Shown here: one piece after another, positions 39,510-50,100 of the stretch
Layout of the letters: each line of letters begins with the position of its first letter
Position numbering within the stretch: position 1 is the stretch's first letter
Source of the DNA: CAWAYR01 sp050250955
GTDB taxonomy: Bacteria; Acidobacteriota; Vicinamibacteria; Vicinamibacterales; UBA2999
Length of the DNA: 64,000 bases
NCBI GenBank assembly: GCA_050250955.1
Contig: JBFWNR010000002.1
Coordinates: 372,001 to 436,000, forward strand
Direction: 5' to 3'
Position numbers and translations under genes: made by a program
Notes under the pieces: generated by a model
Told to the model about the DNA's origin: nothing
Databases searched by the model: none
What the model saw: the letters and a program-made list of their open reading frames with translations, nothing else

Positions 39510-40430
39510 ATGATGCGCCCACTCACGCTCGGCGTCCTCGCCACGCTCGGCGGATTCACCATCGCCGCCGCGGCCTTCCAGGCCCCGGCCCCGGCGCCGT
39601 CGGCCGCCGCGCTGGCGGCGACGACGATCGACAAGGTCACGGACAACCTCTACGTCATCACCGGGTCGAGCCCGGCGCCGCGCGAGACCTTCAGCGGCGG
39701 CAACACCGGCGTCTTCATCACCGACCGCGGCGTGGTCGTCGTCGACACCAAGCTGGCCAACTGGGGACCGACGATCCTGGAGCGCATCCGCACCGTGACC
39801 GACAAGCCGGTGGTGACGATCATCAACACCCACACGCACGGCGACCACACCGGCAGCAACGAGTTCTTCGGTGCGTCGGTGGAGACCGTCGTGCACGACC
39901 GCACCCGCGCGAACATGGCCCGCATGCCGGCGTTCCAGGGTGACAAGGCGCAGTTCCTGCCCAAGCGCACCTACACGGACCGCCTGACGCTCGGCTCGGG
40001 CAAGGACCAGATCGACCTGTATCACTTCGGGGCCGGCCACACCGACGGCGACACGTTCGTCGTCTACACGGCGCTGCGCACCATGCAGGCCGGCGACATG
40101 TTCCCGTGGCAGGACGCGCCGTTCATCGATCGCAGCAACGGCGGCAGCGGCCGCGCCTGGCCGGAGACGCTGCAGAAGGTGCTCGCCGGCGTGAAGAACG
40201 TGGACACCGTCATCGGCGGGCACCGGCCGCCGACCGGATGGCAGGACCTGGTCACGTTCCAGCGGTTCGTCGCCGAGCTGTGGACGCACACCGCCGCCGC
40301 GCACAAGGCCGGCCGGACGGTCGAACAGGCCGCCGCCGACAAGGGCTGGGTCGCCAGGTACCCCGGCTACGACTCGACGCGCCTGGCGGCGGCGACCCAG
40401 GCCATCTTCGACGAGCTGAACGGCAAGTAG
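39510..40430 (+). CDS. Exported MBL-fold metallo-hydrolase
   Basis: The 306-residue protein has a signal peptide (cleavage near AAAFQ) and the metallo-beta-lactamase fold: NTHTHGDHTGSN supplies HxHxDH, with further metal ligands in GAGHTDGD and GGHRPP. It resembles periplasmic MBL proteins of unknown substrate, not classical carbapenemases. ATG 39510 (an ATGATG doublet) has no Shine-Dalgarno but an extended -10 seven bases upstream. The next gene starts immediately after its stop, so the two are co-transcribed. Confidence 0.9.
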   Translation: MMRPLTLGVLATLGGFTIAAAAFQAPAPAPSAAALAATTIDKVTDNLYVITGSSPAPRETFSGGNTGVFITDRGVVVVDTKLANWGPTILERIRTVTDKPVVTIINTHTHGDHTGSNEFFGASVETVVHDRTRANMARMPAFQGDKAQFLPKRTYTDRLTLGSGKDQIDLYHFGAGHTDGDTFVVYTALRTMQAGDMFPWQDAPFIDRSNGGSGRAWPETLQKVLAGVKNVDTVIGGHRPPTGWQDLVTFQRFVAELWTHTAAAHKAGRTVEQAAADKGWVARYPGYDSTRLAAATQAIFDELNGK

Positions 40431-41432
40431 GTGGCGAGGTCTCCAGACGGCGTCCGCTGGCGGGCGCGCCTCGTGCTGCTGGTGGTGGGTGTCGCGCTCA
40501 CCGCCGCGCCGCTCGCGGCGCAGTCCGACCGCTACATCGGACCCGGCGGCACGCTGCGGGTCGGCCTGGCCAAACAGCCGCTGTCGCCCAACGGCGCGTC
40601 GAAAGGACCGACGACGATGGCCGAGGGCGGCATCCAGCCGATCCTGGCCGGGCTCGGAGCGACCGTGCGGGTCGGCGAGGCCCGTCTCACCGCCGAGGAG
40701 GAGAAGGAGTACGGCGGCTGGAAGCGCCTCGGGCTGTCGCTCGGACACTTCGCCGACCTGGTCGCCGCCAACGAACGCGACGGCTACTTCACCGTCGGGC
40801 TCCTGGCCACCTGCCCGTCGATGCCCGGGTTGGTCGCCGGCCTGCAACGACCGGCGTCCGGCACCGAGCCGGTGCGCGTCGGCATGCTGTGGCTCGATGC
40901 GCATCCCGACTTCAACACCCCCGAGACGACCCGCAGCGGGTCGCTCGGCGGCATGCCGGTGGCGGTGGCGACCGGCCGGGCGCTGCAGCGCATGCGCCTG
41001 GACGCCACGCTCGACCCGCCGCTGTCCGACCTGCACGTGGTGATGGGCGGCGTGCGGCTGACCGATCCCCTCGAGCAACGTCTGCTCGACGACTCGCGCA
41101 TCGCGCAGCTCAGCGTCGACGATCTGGTGCAGCGCACGCCGGCGGTCTGGGCCGAACTCGACCGGCTGGACCGCATCAGCGACAAGATCTACGTCCACAT
41201 CGACATGGACGTGCTCGATCCGCGCGAAGTGATGGCGCACGGCAACAAGGTTCCTGGCGGGCCGTCGAGCGACGCCCTGGCGACGCTCTTCGAGGAGATC
41301 TTCCGCCGCTACGCCAAGGCGTCGGCGATCGGCTTTGCGACCATTCCGCCGACCGACGAGGGCGGCCTGTCGATCGCGGCGCTGAACCGGATGATCGCGG
41401 CGGCCGTCCGCGGCGTCCAGGCGCGCCGCTAG
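40431..41432 (+). CDS. Exported arginase/agmatinase-like protein with a lost metal ligand
   Basis: The 333-residue protein has an N-terminal signal peptide (cleavage near APLAAQ) and the ureohydrolase fold. Metal ligands Asp156, His158 and Asp160 (LDAHPD) and Asp258, Asp260 (HIDMDVLDP) are present, as is HGNKVPGGPSS. The usual GGDHS motif is replaced by a segment around Cys128 (LLATCPSMPG), so one manganese ligand is missing. Arginases are normally cytoplasmic, so export is unusual. GTG 40431 directly abuts the MBL stop. Confidence 0.8.
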   Translation: MARSPDGVRWRARLVLLVVGVALTAAPLAAQSDRYIGPGGTLRVGLAKQPLSPNGASKGPTTMAEGGIQPILAGLGATVRVGEARLTAEEEKEYGGWKRLGLSLGHFADLVAANERDGYFTVGLLATCPSMPGLVAGLQRPASGTEPVRVGMLWLDAHPDFNTPETTRSGSLGGMPVAVATGRALQRMRLDATLDPPLSDLHVVMGGVRLTDPLEQRLLDDSRIAQLSVDDLVQRTPAVWAELDRLDRISDKIYVHIDMDVLDPREVMAHGNKVPGGPSSDALATLFEEIFRRYAKASAIGFATIPPTDEGGLSIAALNRMIAAAVRGVQARR

Positions 41433-41456
41433 CGGCGGCCCCGGCACGGGAACGAC

Positions 41457-42029
41457 ATGCCACACGTGACCGTGCGCGCGGCCACCGGCCGGGCGAAGTG
41501 CCGGGCCTGCGGCGCCGCCATCGCCAAGGGCACGTGGCGCATCGGCGAGGCGGTGCCCAACCCGTACGCCGACGCCGAAGGAGCCGAGGCGATGCACTGG
41601 TACCACCCCTGGTGCGCCGCCTACCAGCGCCCGGAACCGGCGCTCCAGGCACTCGCCACGCTCGCCGACGCCGCCGATGGCCCCGACGATCGCACCGCCC
41701 TGACCGCCGCGGCCGCCCTGGGCATCGCGCACCACCGCCTGGCCCGCGTGCACGCCGCCGGCCGGGCCACGTCGGGACGCGCCGCGTGCCGCCACTGCCG
41801 CACGCCGATCGCCAGGGACTCCTGGCGCCTGGCGCTGCTCTTCTGGCAGGACGGACGGTTCGCGCCGGCCGGCTTCATCCACGCGGCGTGCGCCGCGCCC
41901 TACCTCGGCACGACCGACCTCCTCGATCGGATCCGGCACTTCACGCCGGGGTTGAGCGATGCCGACCTGGGCGAGATCGCCGCCGAACTGGAACGGCCGC
42001 CGGCCGAGGGAGCCGCGGCGGACGCGTGA
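41457..42029 (+). CDS. Tandem PARP-type zinc-finger protein
   Basis: The 190-residue protein is made of two zinc fingers of the PARP (zf-PARP) type. Finger 1 has Cys15, Cys18, His50 and Cys53 (CRAC ... HPWC) after an RAATGRAKC lead-in; finger 2 has Cys111, Cys114, His142 and Cys145 (CRHC ... HAAC) after RATSGRAAC. Spacings C-x2-C-x31-H-x2-C and C-x2-C-x27-H-x2-C match fingers 1 and 2 of eukaryotic PARP1, whose role is sensing DNA breaks. The SGRAxC lead-in and the W after CxxC are also conserved. There is no catalytic ADP-ribosyltransferase domain and no signal peptide. It follows the arginase-like gene by 24 bases. Confidence 0.85.
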   Translation: MPHVTVRAATGRAKCRACGAAIAKGTWRIGEAVPNPYADAEGAEAMHWYHPWCAAYQRPEPALQALATLADAADGPDDRTALTAAAALGIAHHRLARVHAAGRATSGRAACRHCRTPIARDSWRLALLFWQDGRFAPAGFIHAACAAPYLGTTDLLDRIRHFTPGLSDADLGEIAAELERPPAEGAAADA

Positions 42030-42058
42030 CCGGCGTCACGCGCCCGCCCGCCGGTCAC
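42026..42058. terminator. Bidirectional hairpin between convergent genes
   Basis: GTGACCGGC (42026-42034) and GCCGGTCAC (42050-42058) pair perfectly over 9 bp. The arms overlap the stop codons of the zinc-finger gene and the channel-like gene. Confidence 0.5.
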
Positions 42059-43551
42059 GCCTGGCGCCCGCGATAGGCGCGCACCCACTCCTCCACGTGC
42101 CGTCCCGCGGTCTCACGGGCGCCGAGGCCGAAGGCGAGGGCCGCCGCCACGGCGATGGCGCCGACGAGGAAGCCGAACGCGAGATTGATGATCTCGTTGG
42201 CCAGCCCCATCTGGCGGAGCGCCATGGCGCCGCTGAGGACGATGACGGCCAGCCGCGCCGCCACTGCCAGCATGGCGGCGTCGGCCACGCCGCTGGAGCG
42301 CACCGCCCGCGCCGCCAGGCCGGACAGATAGAGGCCGGCCGCGAAGATCGCCAGGCCGAGCAGCAGGTGACCGGCCAGCACCAGGAACGAGCCGAGCAGG
42401 ACCTGCACGGCCTCGAAGCCGAGCAGGCCGGCGGCTTCGAGCGCCGCGAACAGCAGGACCGCCACCAGCACCACCTGTCCGGCGATCACCGAGGGCGGCC
42501 GCGGACGCCCGCCCTCCGCCGGCGCCGACGCCGTCGTGAAACCGATGGCCGCGAACAGGCGGTTGAAGCCGGCGGCGTCGAGGGCGCGGGTGACCAGACC
42601 GGCGACGACCGTGCCGACGACATAGGACAGCACCAGCACCAGCGCGGCGGCGAAGATCGCCGGCACGGCGGCGAGCAGCGTGTTGAGCATGTTGCTGGCC
42701 GGCGCCGTGACGGCGTCGATCTGCAGGGCGTTGAGCGCGGTGATCACCACCGGGATCAGAATCAAAGTGTAGACGACGGTGCCGATGGCGGCCGAGAGCG
42801 ACGTCTGGCCGAGCACTTGCGACACGCCGGTGGCGGCGCCGAAACGGTCAGCGCCGGTCGCCACCAGCAGGTTGGTGACGATGCGGCGGACCAGGTGGGC
42901 GATGAACCAGCCGACGGCGAGGGCCAGCCCGGCGGCGACGAGGTTGGGCAGGAACGCCAGCGCCTTGTTGAGCAGCGCCTGCACCGGCTCGATGAGCCCG
43001 GTCAGCTCGAGCGTGCTGAGGATCATCGGCAGGAACAGCAGCCAGGTCGTCCAGTAGACGACCTCGCCGAGCGACGCGGCGATCGGCCGCGCCTCGCCCG
43101 TGCCCAGCCGCTCGTCGGCGCCGAGCGCGGTCAGCATCGAGCGCGTCGCGCGGCGCAGCAGCATCGCCAGGATCGCCGCGACGATCGTCAGCGCCAGCCC
43201 GCCGAGGATCTTCGGCGCGAACGCGCCCAGCTCGACCAGCAGCGCGTTCAGCGGCCCGGCGACGACCGGCAGCCGCAACGCGTCGAAGAACGCGACCAGG
43301 ACGAACAGCATCGTCAGCCAGAACGCCGCGCTGGCGATATAGCGCTCGAGCGGCAGGTCGGTGGCGCCCTCGCCGGCGATCCAGCCGGCGATCCGGTTGT
43401 CGAGCGTGGTGCGGTGCAACAGGGCGCGGACCGTCGACGAGACGACGAGCGCGATGAGCCAGCCGGCGACCAGGATGAGCAGCGCGCCGAGGACGCTCGG
43501 CAGATACTCGCCCATCTGCGCGGTCATACGGGCCAGGGAGTTCTGGAACAT
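42055..43551 (-). CDS. Multi-pass membrane protein, mechanosensitive-channel-like (TM_helix repeats)
   Basis: The 498-residue protein has about 11-12 hydrophobic helices in repeated blocks of the conserved TM_helix type found in MscS-superfamily relatives; repeats such as LPSVLGALLILVAGWLIA and LPNLVAAGLALAVGWFIA show internal duplication. The soluble MscS beta-domain is absent, so it is a TM_helix-only protein. AGAGGTG precedes the ATG. It stands alone on the minus strand. A role in osmotic response is family-based inference. Confidence 0.82.
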   Translation of the reverse strand: MFQNSLARMTAQMGEYLPSVLGALLILVAGWLIALVVSSTVRALLHRTTLDNRIAGWIAGEGATDLPLERYIASAAFWLTMLFVLVAFFDALRLPVVAGPLNALLVELGAFAPKILGGLALTIVAAILAMLLRRATRSMLTALGADERLGTGEARPIAASLGEVVYWTTWLLFLPMILSTLELTGLIEPVQALLNKALAFLPNLVAAGLALAVGWFIAHLVRRIVTNLLVATGADRFGAATGVSQVLGQTSLSAAIGTVVYTLILIPVVITALNALQIDAVTAPASNMLNTLLAAVPAIFAAALVLVLSYVVGTVVAGLVTRALDAAGFNRLFAAIGFTTASAPAEGGRPRPPSVIAGQVVLVAVLLFAALEAAGLLGFEAVQVLLGSFLVLAGHLLLGLAIFAAGLYLSGLAARAVRSSGVADAAMLAVAARLAVIVLSGAMALRQMGLANEIINLAFGFLVGAIAVAAALAFGLGARETAGRHVEEWVRAYRGRQA

Positions 43552-43925
43552 GGGGACACCTCTTTGCGTGACGTGCAGGCAGCGGCAGCCCCGGCCGATC
43601 GCACAGGAGCATTCCGCGCGGACACACGTCCGCCGCGGCGACAGGGGGCCGACCCGGGGAACGGCGCCGGGGACGCGCAGGGCGCGCCCACGGCGCCGTT
43701 GGGCAGGGGTCGTCTCAGCGGAAGCCCGACGGATGCGTCAGCCGCTCGAGTGGCGGCTGGACGCATGCCCGGGCCACGCGATCAGCGCTGGTGCACGGCA
43801 GTGGCATCGGCACAGCGACCTCGCGCCGGGGGCGGAGCGGCTCCGGCCACTATAGTCGATGCCCGCGCGGTGGCACCCCGGCCGGCGACGCCTCGTCCGG
43901 GGCCGACACCGCGGCCGAGATCGGG
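43552..43925. other. 374-base gap, nothing recognised
   Basis: This gap lies between two minus-strand genes. Apart from a lone ACTATAGT palindrome at 43849-43856, which could hold a -10 on either strand but has no partner -35, I see no gene, repeat or RNA. Confidence 0.5.
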
Positions 43926-44582
43926 TCAACGCTTCTTGGCCGTGACCCGGATCTCGGCGGCGTGCAGGCGGTCGCCCATCTTGCGATAGGACACCGACAC
44001 CTGGTCGCCGACGCCGACGGCATCGGTCAGGGCGAGCGTGCCGCCCCTGGCCGCGGCGGCGGTGCCGGCACCGGCCGCCACCACCTTGGTCTCGCGATCG
44101 ACGGTGAAGGACTGAGTGAAGGTGCCGCCCCCGCCCGTGCTGCCCGAGATGGTGAGGACGGCGCCGGAGACCGTGGTGACGCTGCCGGTCGAGGCCATCG
44201 CCCTGGCGTCGGAGGTCATGCCGCCGGCCGGGCCGGCCGAACTCACCTTCTGGATCCGCCGGGCGTGGAGCATCGCGCCCATGTCCTGGTAGCGGACCTC
44301 GACGGCGTCGCCGACCGCCAGGAAGTCGGCCAGCCGCGGCCCCGGACGGCCGGCGGCGTCGGCCCGCCGTTCGGCGGTGCCGGCACCCGCTGCGACCAGT
44401 TCGGTCTTCGGGTCGACGGTGAAGGTGAGGTCGACGGCCCCCGCCTTGACGCTGAGAGTGGTGGGCCCCAGGGCGGTGACCGAGCCCCGGGCGGACTTGG
44501 TCTCCTGCGCGGCCGCAGGGGGCGCCATCCAGCCGACGACGACGAGCACTGCCAGGAATCGCAACGTCCAGCTACACCGCAT
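43926..44582 (-). CDS. Exported protein with two copies of a DUF5666-like domain
   Basis: The 218-residue protein has a signal peptide (cleavage near PPAAAQE) and two similar halves (about 31-112 and 130-213). Each half starts GSVTxxxxxxLxxx, contains a TFTVDPKT/SFTVDRET strand followed by VAAGAGT, and ends VGDxVxVxYxxMGxxLHAxxI. The pattern resembles DUF5666-type OB-fold domains. Function unknown. GGAGGC lies 5 bases before the ATG. The start gives a normal signal peptide. Confidence 0.75.
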   Translation of the reverse strand: MRCSWTLRFLAVLVVVGWMAPPAAAQETKSARGSVTALGPTTLSVKAGAVDLTFTVDPKTELVAAGAGTAERRADAAGRPGPRLADFLAVGDAVEVRYQDMGAMLHARRIQKVSSAGPAGGMTSDARAMASTGSVTTVSGAVLTISGSTGGGGTFTQSFTVDRETKVVAAGAGTAAAARGGTLALTDAVGVGDQVSVSYRKMGDRLHAAEIRVTAKKR

Positions 44583-44747
44583 GACGGCCTCCGTTCGCTT
44601 CGCGACGAGCCTCCGGGTGATTCGGGATACACGCGGGCCGGTGGACCCGGCAGGCTGGGGCGGCGACGAGTCGAACGGCCCGAGACGAGCCGGGCGCCGG
44701 TCTGACCAGAAAGCGTCGGAAGGCGGGCGACTCCCTCAGGATGCATC

Positions 44748-44774
44748 GGGGGGCGCGCCCGCGGCGCGCCCCCC
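44748..44774. terminator. 11-bp GC-only hairpin after katG
   Basis: GGGGGGCGCGC, loop CCGCG, GCGCGCCCCCC. It lies just downstream of the katG stop on the minus strand. There is no T-run, but the stem is very strong. Confidence 0.5.
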
Positions 44775-44780
44775 CGCTCC

Positions 44781-47030
<2,250 letters not shown>

Positions 47031-47076
47031 GCGTGCCTCCAACCCGAGTGTCGGGGTCACCGGAGTGGTTGGTCAA

Positions 47077-47113
47077 AGACATCAATAGTCTCATTGTGAT
47101 AGTTTTTGACTAT
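47077..47113. promoter_or_regulatory. Four-element OxyR-like binding site
   Basis: AGAC-N7-GTCT (47077-47091) and ATAG-N7-CTAT (47099-47113) are two palindromic half-sites 22 bp apart, so four tetranucleotides are spaced every 11 bp as in the known OxyR tetramer site. It covers the oxyR start codon and adjoins the TTGACC -35 candidate of katG, consistent with oxyR autorepression and katG activation. Confidence 0.7.
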
Positions 47114-48032
47114 GGACTTCACGGCCCCGCTGCCGGTCACGCTCCGCCAGCTGCAGTACATCGTCGCGGTGGCCGATCTGGGCGGCTTTCGCCGCGCCGC
47201 CGAGGCGTGTCACGTGTCGCAGCCGTCGCTCAGCGTGCAGGTCCGCCAGGCGGAAGAGGCGCTGGGCGTACGGCTCTATGAACGGGATCGCCGGGGGGTG
47301 CGCCCGTCCACGGCGGGGGTGGCGCTCATCGCGCAGGCCCGCGCGGTGCTCCTCGCCACCGCCGATCTGCGCGAGATGGCCCGCCTGGTGGCCGATCCGT
47401 TCAGCGGGACGCTGCGGATCGGGGTGATCCCGACGATCTCGCCCTACCTGCTCCCCGAGATCGCCCCGGCCCTGTCGCGCGCCTATCCGCGCCTGACCGT
47501 GGTGTGGAGCGAGGACCGCACCAGCGGCCTGGTGCGGCAGCTTCACGAGGGCACGCTCGACGTCGCCATCCTGGCGCTCGGAGCCGACCTCGGCGGCCTG
47601 GATCACGCCGTGCTCCTGCACGACCCGTTTCTGCTGGCGGCCTCCCCCGCCCATCCGCTGGCCGCTTCGAGCCGGCGCGCCCGGGTCGATGACCTGCGCG
47701 ACGCCAACGTGCTGCTGCTGGAAGACGGCCACTGCTTCCGCGACCAGGCGTTGCAGCTCTGCGCCAGCCACGGCGCACGCGAGGCCGGCTTCCGCGCCAC
47801 CAGTCTGCCGACGCTGGTGCAGATGGCCTCCGCCGGCGCGGGCGTGACGCTGCTGCCGTCGATCGCCGTGCCGGTGGAGAACCGCCGCGGCCAGCTCGTC
47901 GTTCGCCCGTTCGCGCCGCCCGGCCCGGGGCGGACGATCGCGCTGGCGTGGCGCCGCGGTTCGGCCCTGGCGTCGTCGCTCATCCGACTGGCCGAGTCGA
48001 TGCGCGAGGCGGTGAAGACGCGCGGCGCGTAG
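47112..48032 (+). CDS. oxyR: LysR-family peroxide sensor OxyR
   Basis: The 306-residue regulator has an N-terminal LysR helix-turn-helix (FRRAAEACHVSQPSLSVQVR) and a periplasmic-binding-type effector domain. The redox cysteines Cys208 and Cys217 lie in EDGHCFRDQALQLC with the same 9-residue spacing as Cys199-Cys208 of E. coli OxyR, so a disulfide switch is expected. There is no Shine-Dalgarno; a GATAGT -10 (47098-47103) eight bases upstream suggests a leaderless transcript. It is divergent from katG, its probable main target. Confidence 0.94.
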   Translation: MDFTAPLPVTLRQLQYIVAVADLGGFRRAAEACHVSQPSLSVQVRQAEEALGVRLYERDRRGVRPSTAGVALIAQARAVLLATADLREMARLVADPFSGTLRIGVIPTISPYLLPEIAPALSRAYPRLTVVWSEDRTSGLVRQLHEGTLDVAILALGADLGGLDHAVLLHDPFLLAASPAHPLAASSRRARVDDLRDANVLLLEDGHCFRDQALQLCASHGAREAGFRATSLPTLVQMASAGAGVTLLPSIAVPVENRRGQLVVRPFAPPGPGRTIALAWRRGSALASSLIRLAESMREAVKTRGA

Positions 48033-48117
48033 CTCGGCGGCTCGACCAACGGTCGAGACGGACGGGAAAAGCGTCGTGCTAAGGTGGCCGCTGGCCGTCG
48101 TCCGAGACGAGGTTGCG

Positions 48118-49089
48118 ATGATCGCGAGTGCTATCTGCAGAAGCGCTGTCGTCTGCTCCGCCGTGACGCTCGCTGCCACGGCCGCTCCCGGCACGGCATC
48201 GGCGCAGAGCGCCGTGAGCGGGTTCGAGGGCAGCGTGGAGAAGGGCGTCTACGAGTCGCCGTTTGCGACCCTCGCCACGCCGACCGGCCTGGCCCGCGAC
48301 GCCCGCGTCGAACGCGTCGAGGGGCAGCTGACCAGCCGCGTCTTCACCAAGCCGGCGGCACGCAGCAACCTGGAGGTGTTTCGCAGCTACCAGCGCGAGC
48401 TGAAGGCGAGCGGCTTCACCATCACGGTGGCCGCCGAAGCGGGCAACGAGACGGAACTGCTCGCCCGCCGGCTCTACTCCGAGTTCACGCCCGGATTCGT
48501 CGATCGCCGCTATACCGGCGGCACCGCGCCGGCCGGCCGCGGCGAGCTGGCCCGGCTCGGCACCCAGGCGGAGTTCTACCTGGCGGCCCGGCGCAGCGAT
48601 GGCGGGCGCGACGTGTGGGTCGCGGTGGTGCTGTGCCGCTACAACGACCTCTACATGATCGAAGAGCTGGCGACCGGCGCGATGAAGACGGGCACGGTGA
48701 CGATCGACCTCGACCGTCTGCGCTCGGCCATGGCCTCGACCGGGCGCATCGCGATCTACGACATCCACTTCGCCACCGGGAGCGCCGAGATCCGGCCCGA
48801 GTCGGCGGCCGCGCTCGCCGTCATCGCCGACTACCTCAACCAGTCGTCCGACTCGTTCTACATCGTCGGCCACACCGACGACACCGGGGCGCTCGACCGC
48901 AACCTGACGTTGTCGGCGGCCCGCGCCACGGCGGTCAGGGACGCGCTCGTCGCGCAGCACAAGGTGAATGCCGCGAAGCTCGAGAGCCGCGGCGTCGGCC
49001 CGCTGTCCCCGGTGTCGGCCAACCGCGACGAGGCCGGCCGGGCCTTGAACCGTCGGGTCGAGATCGTGCAGCGGCTGGGAGGACGCTAG
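48118..49089 (+). CDS. OmpA-family protein
   Basis: The 323-residue exported protein (signal peptide cleaved near GTASAQS) has an N-terminal region of unknown fold (about 35-200, DUF4892-like in length and layout) and a C-terminal OmpA peptidoglycan-binding domain (about 212-320): IHFATGSAEI, VGHTDDTG, LSAARA and NRRVEIV, with the Asp and Arg that bind diaminopimelate. ATG 48118 has GAGG 5 bases upstream; GTG 48076 is an alternative. It would tether the outer membrane to the cell wall. Confidence 0.9.
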   Translation: MIASAICRSAVVCSAVTLAATAAPGTASAQSAVSGFEGSVEKGVYESPFATLATPTGLARDARVERVEGQLTSRVFTKPAARSNLEVFRSYQRELKASGFTITVAAEAGNETELLARRLYSEFTPGFVDRRYTGGTAPAGRGELARLGTQAEFYLAARRSDGGRDVWVAVVLCRYNDLYMIEELATGAMKTGTVTIDLDRLRSAMASTGRIAIYDIHFATGSAEIRPESAAALAVIADYLNQSSDSFYIVGHTDDTGALDRNLTLSAARATAVRDALVAQHKVNAAKLESRGVGPLSPVSANRDEAGRALNRRVEIVQRLGGR

Positions 49090-49092
49090 GCC

Positions 49093-49629
49093 ATGTCGCG
49101 CGACCGACTGCTGCGTACGCTGCTCGTCGTCGCCTCGATCACCGGACCGACCGGCGCGCACGCCCAACCGGCCGGCACCGCCGCCAACGCGCGGGTGCCG
49201 GGGTCGGCGGTCGTCACCGTCGAGGGCAGCGAATACCTCATCCGCATCGAGTGCCGGGAACGCAGCCGGCCCGAGGCCGGGTTCTCGACCGAGCCGAACC
49301 GGGTGACCCGCGCCGAGACCGGCGGGCGGTCGAACATGGTCGCGTTGAACCTCCGGCCGTGGCCGAAGACCGACGACGTCCTGGTGTCGCTCGACCGTTA
49401 CGTGGCCTGGCTTCCGGTCCCGTCGTCCGCGGCCGGCGTGCTCACGCTCGACCTGGCGATGAGTCCCGCGACGGTGATGCGCGACGGCGTGCCCCAGGCG
49501 GTCACCTACGACATGTGGACCGCGGGTGATCGCCCGCCGGGCCGTGACGGCATCCGCATCCGCGCCAACTGCAGCGAACGCGACCCGTCGGCGCCGGCGT
49601 TCCGGAAGGTCGGCGGGTTGGCGCGCTGA
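49093..49629 (+). CDS. Exported protein of unknown function
   Basis: The 178-residue protein has a signal peptide (cleavage near GAHAQP) and a beta-rich mature part with two Cys (IECRE and ANCSE) that could pair. No family is recognised. It starts three bases after the OmpA-family stop, with GGGAGGA about 10 bases upstream, so the two are likely one transcript and both act in the envelope. Confidence 0.75.
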   Translation: MSRDRLLRTLLVVASITGPTGAHAQPAGTAANARVPGSAVVTVEGSEYLIRIECRERSRPEAGFSTEPNRVTRAETGGRSNMVALNLRPWPKTDDVLVSLDRYVAWLPVPSSAAGVLTLDLAMSPATVMRDGVPQAVTYDMWTAGDRPPGRDGIRIRANCSERDPSAPAFRKVGGLAR

Positions 49630-49677
49630 GCGCGCGGCGGTCGCCGCGTCGCCCCCCCGTCCTGCTGACGACGAGTC

Positions 49678-50100
49678 TCAGGGCGTGAACGGGTTCTCTA
49701 CCCTCACCGAGCCGTATCGCTGGCCGTCTGAGAGGTCTTCTGAGTAGAGAGCGTCAGCGCCGGCAGTCTGCGCGGCCTGGATGATGAGAGCATTCCAGAA
49801 CGAGATCTGGTATCGCGCTTCCAGTTCAAGCGCCTCGAGAATCGAATCGCCCCCATTCACGACGACCTGCCACGCGAGGTAGTCAGAGACCACGTCACGC
49901 GTGGCTCTTGCGTCGAGAGGTTTCTTCGCCTTCCGGCGCAGGTTGACCGCCAGCTCCTGCAAGACCTGAGTGCTGACAACACCTGGCCTGCTCTGCCAGA
50001 GGTCCTCCACGAGCACCTTGGCGCGCGCGTGCTTGTCGCCCGCCGCGGTGTCATGGGCGTACATGAGGATGTTGGTATCGACGAAGTACCTATCGCTCAT
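49678..50100 (-). CDS. PIN-domain VapC-type toxin
   Basis: The 140-residue PIN protein has acidic residues Asp8 (VDTNIL), Glu49 (VLQELAV) and Glu121/Asp122 (LYSEDLSDG). The third usual acidic position reads Asn103 (SFWNALI instead of SFWDALI). PIN toxins cut RNA with a metal held by the acidic set, so the change may lower activity. Its start overlaps the upstream antitoxin gene by 11 bases, the normal order for vapBC pairs. Confidence 0.88.
   Translation of the reverse strand: MSDRYFVDTNILMYAHDTAAGDKHARAKVLVEDLWQSRPGVVSTQVLQELAVNLRRKAKKPLDARATRDVVSDYLAWQVVVNGGDSILEALELEARYQISFWNALIIQAAQTAGADALYSEDLSDGQRYGSVRVENPFTP

Noticed and set aside
34069..39522. An 1817-codon minus frame extending the IorB gene through the FeS subunit and the PKD protein
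   Set aside because: The Tat signal and ATGA overlap fix the start at 36438; the extension is antisense to real genes.
39510..40430. Carbapenemase
   Set aside because: The MBL fold is general; residues and context do not point to beta-lactams.
43849..43856. Promoter at ACTATAGT
   Set aside because: No -35 at a proper distance on either strand and no gene start close by.
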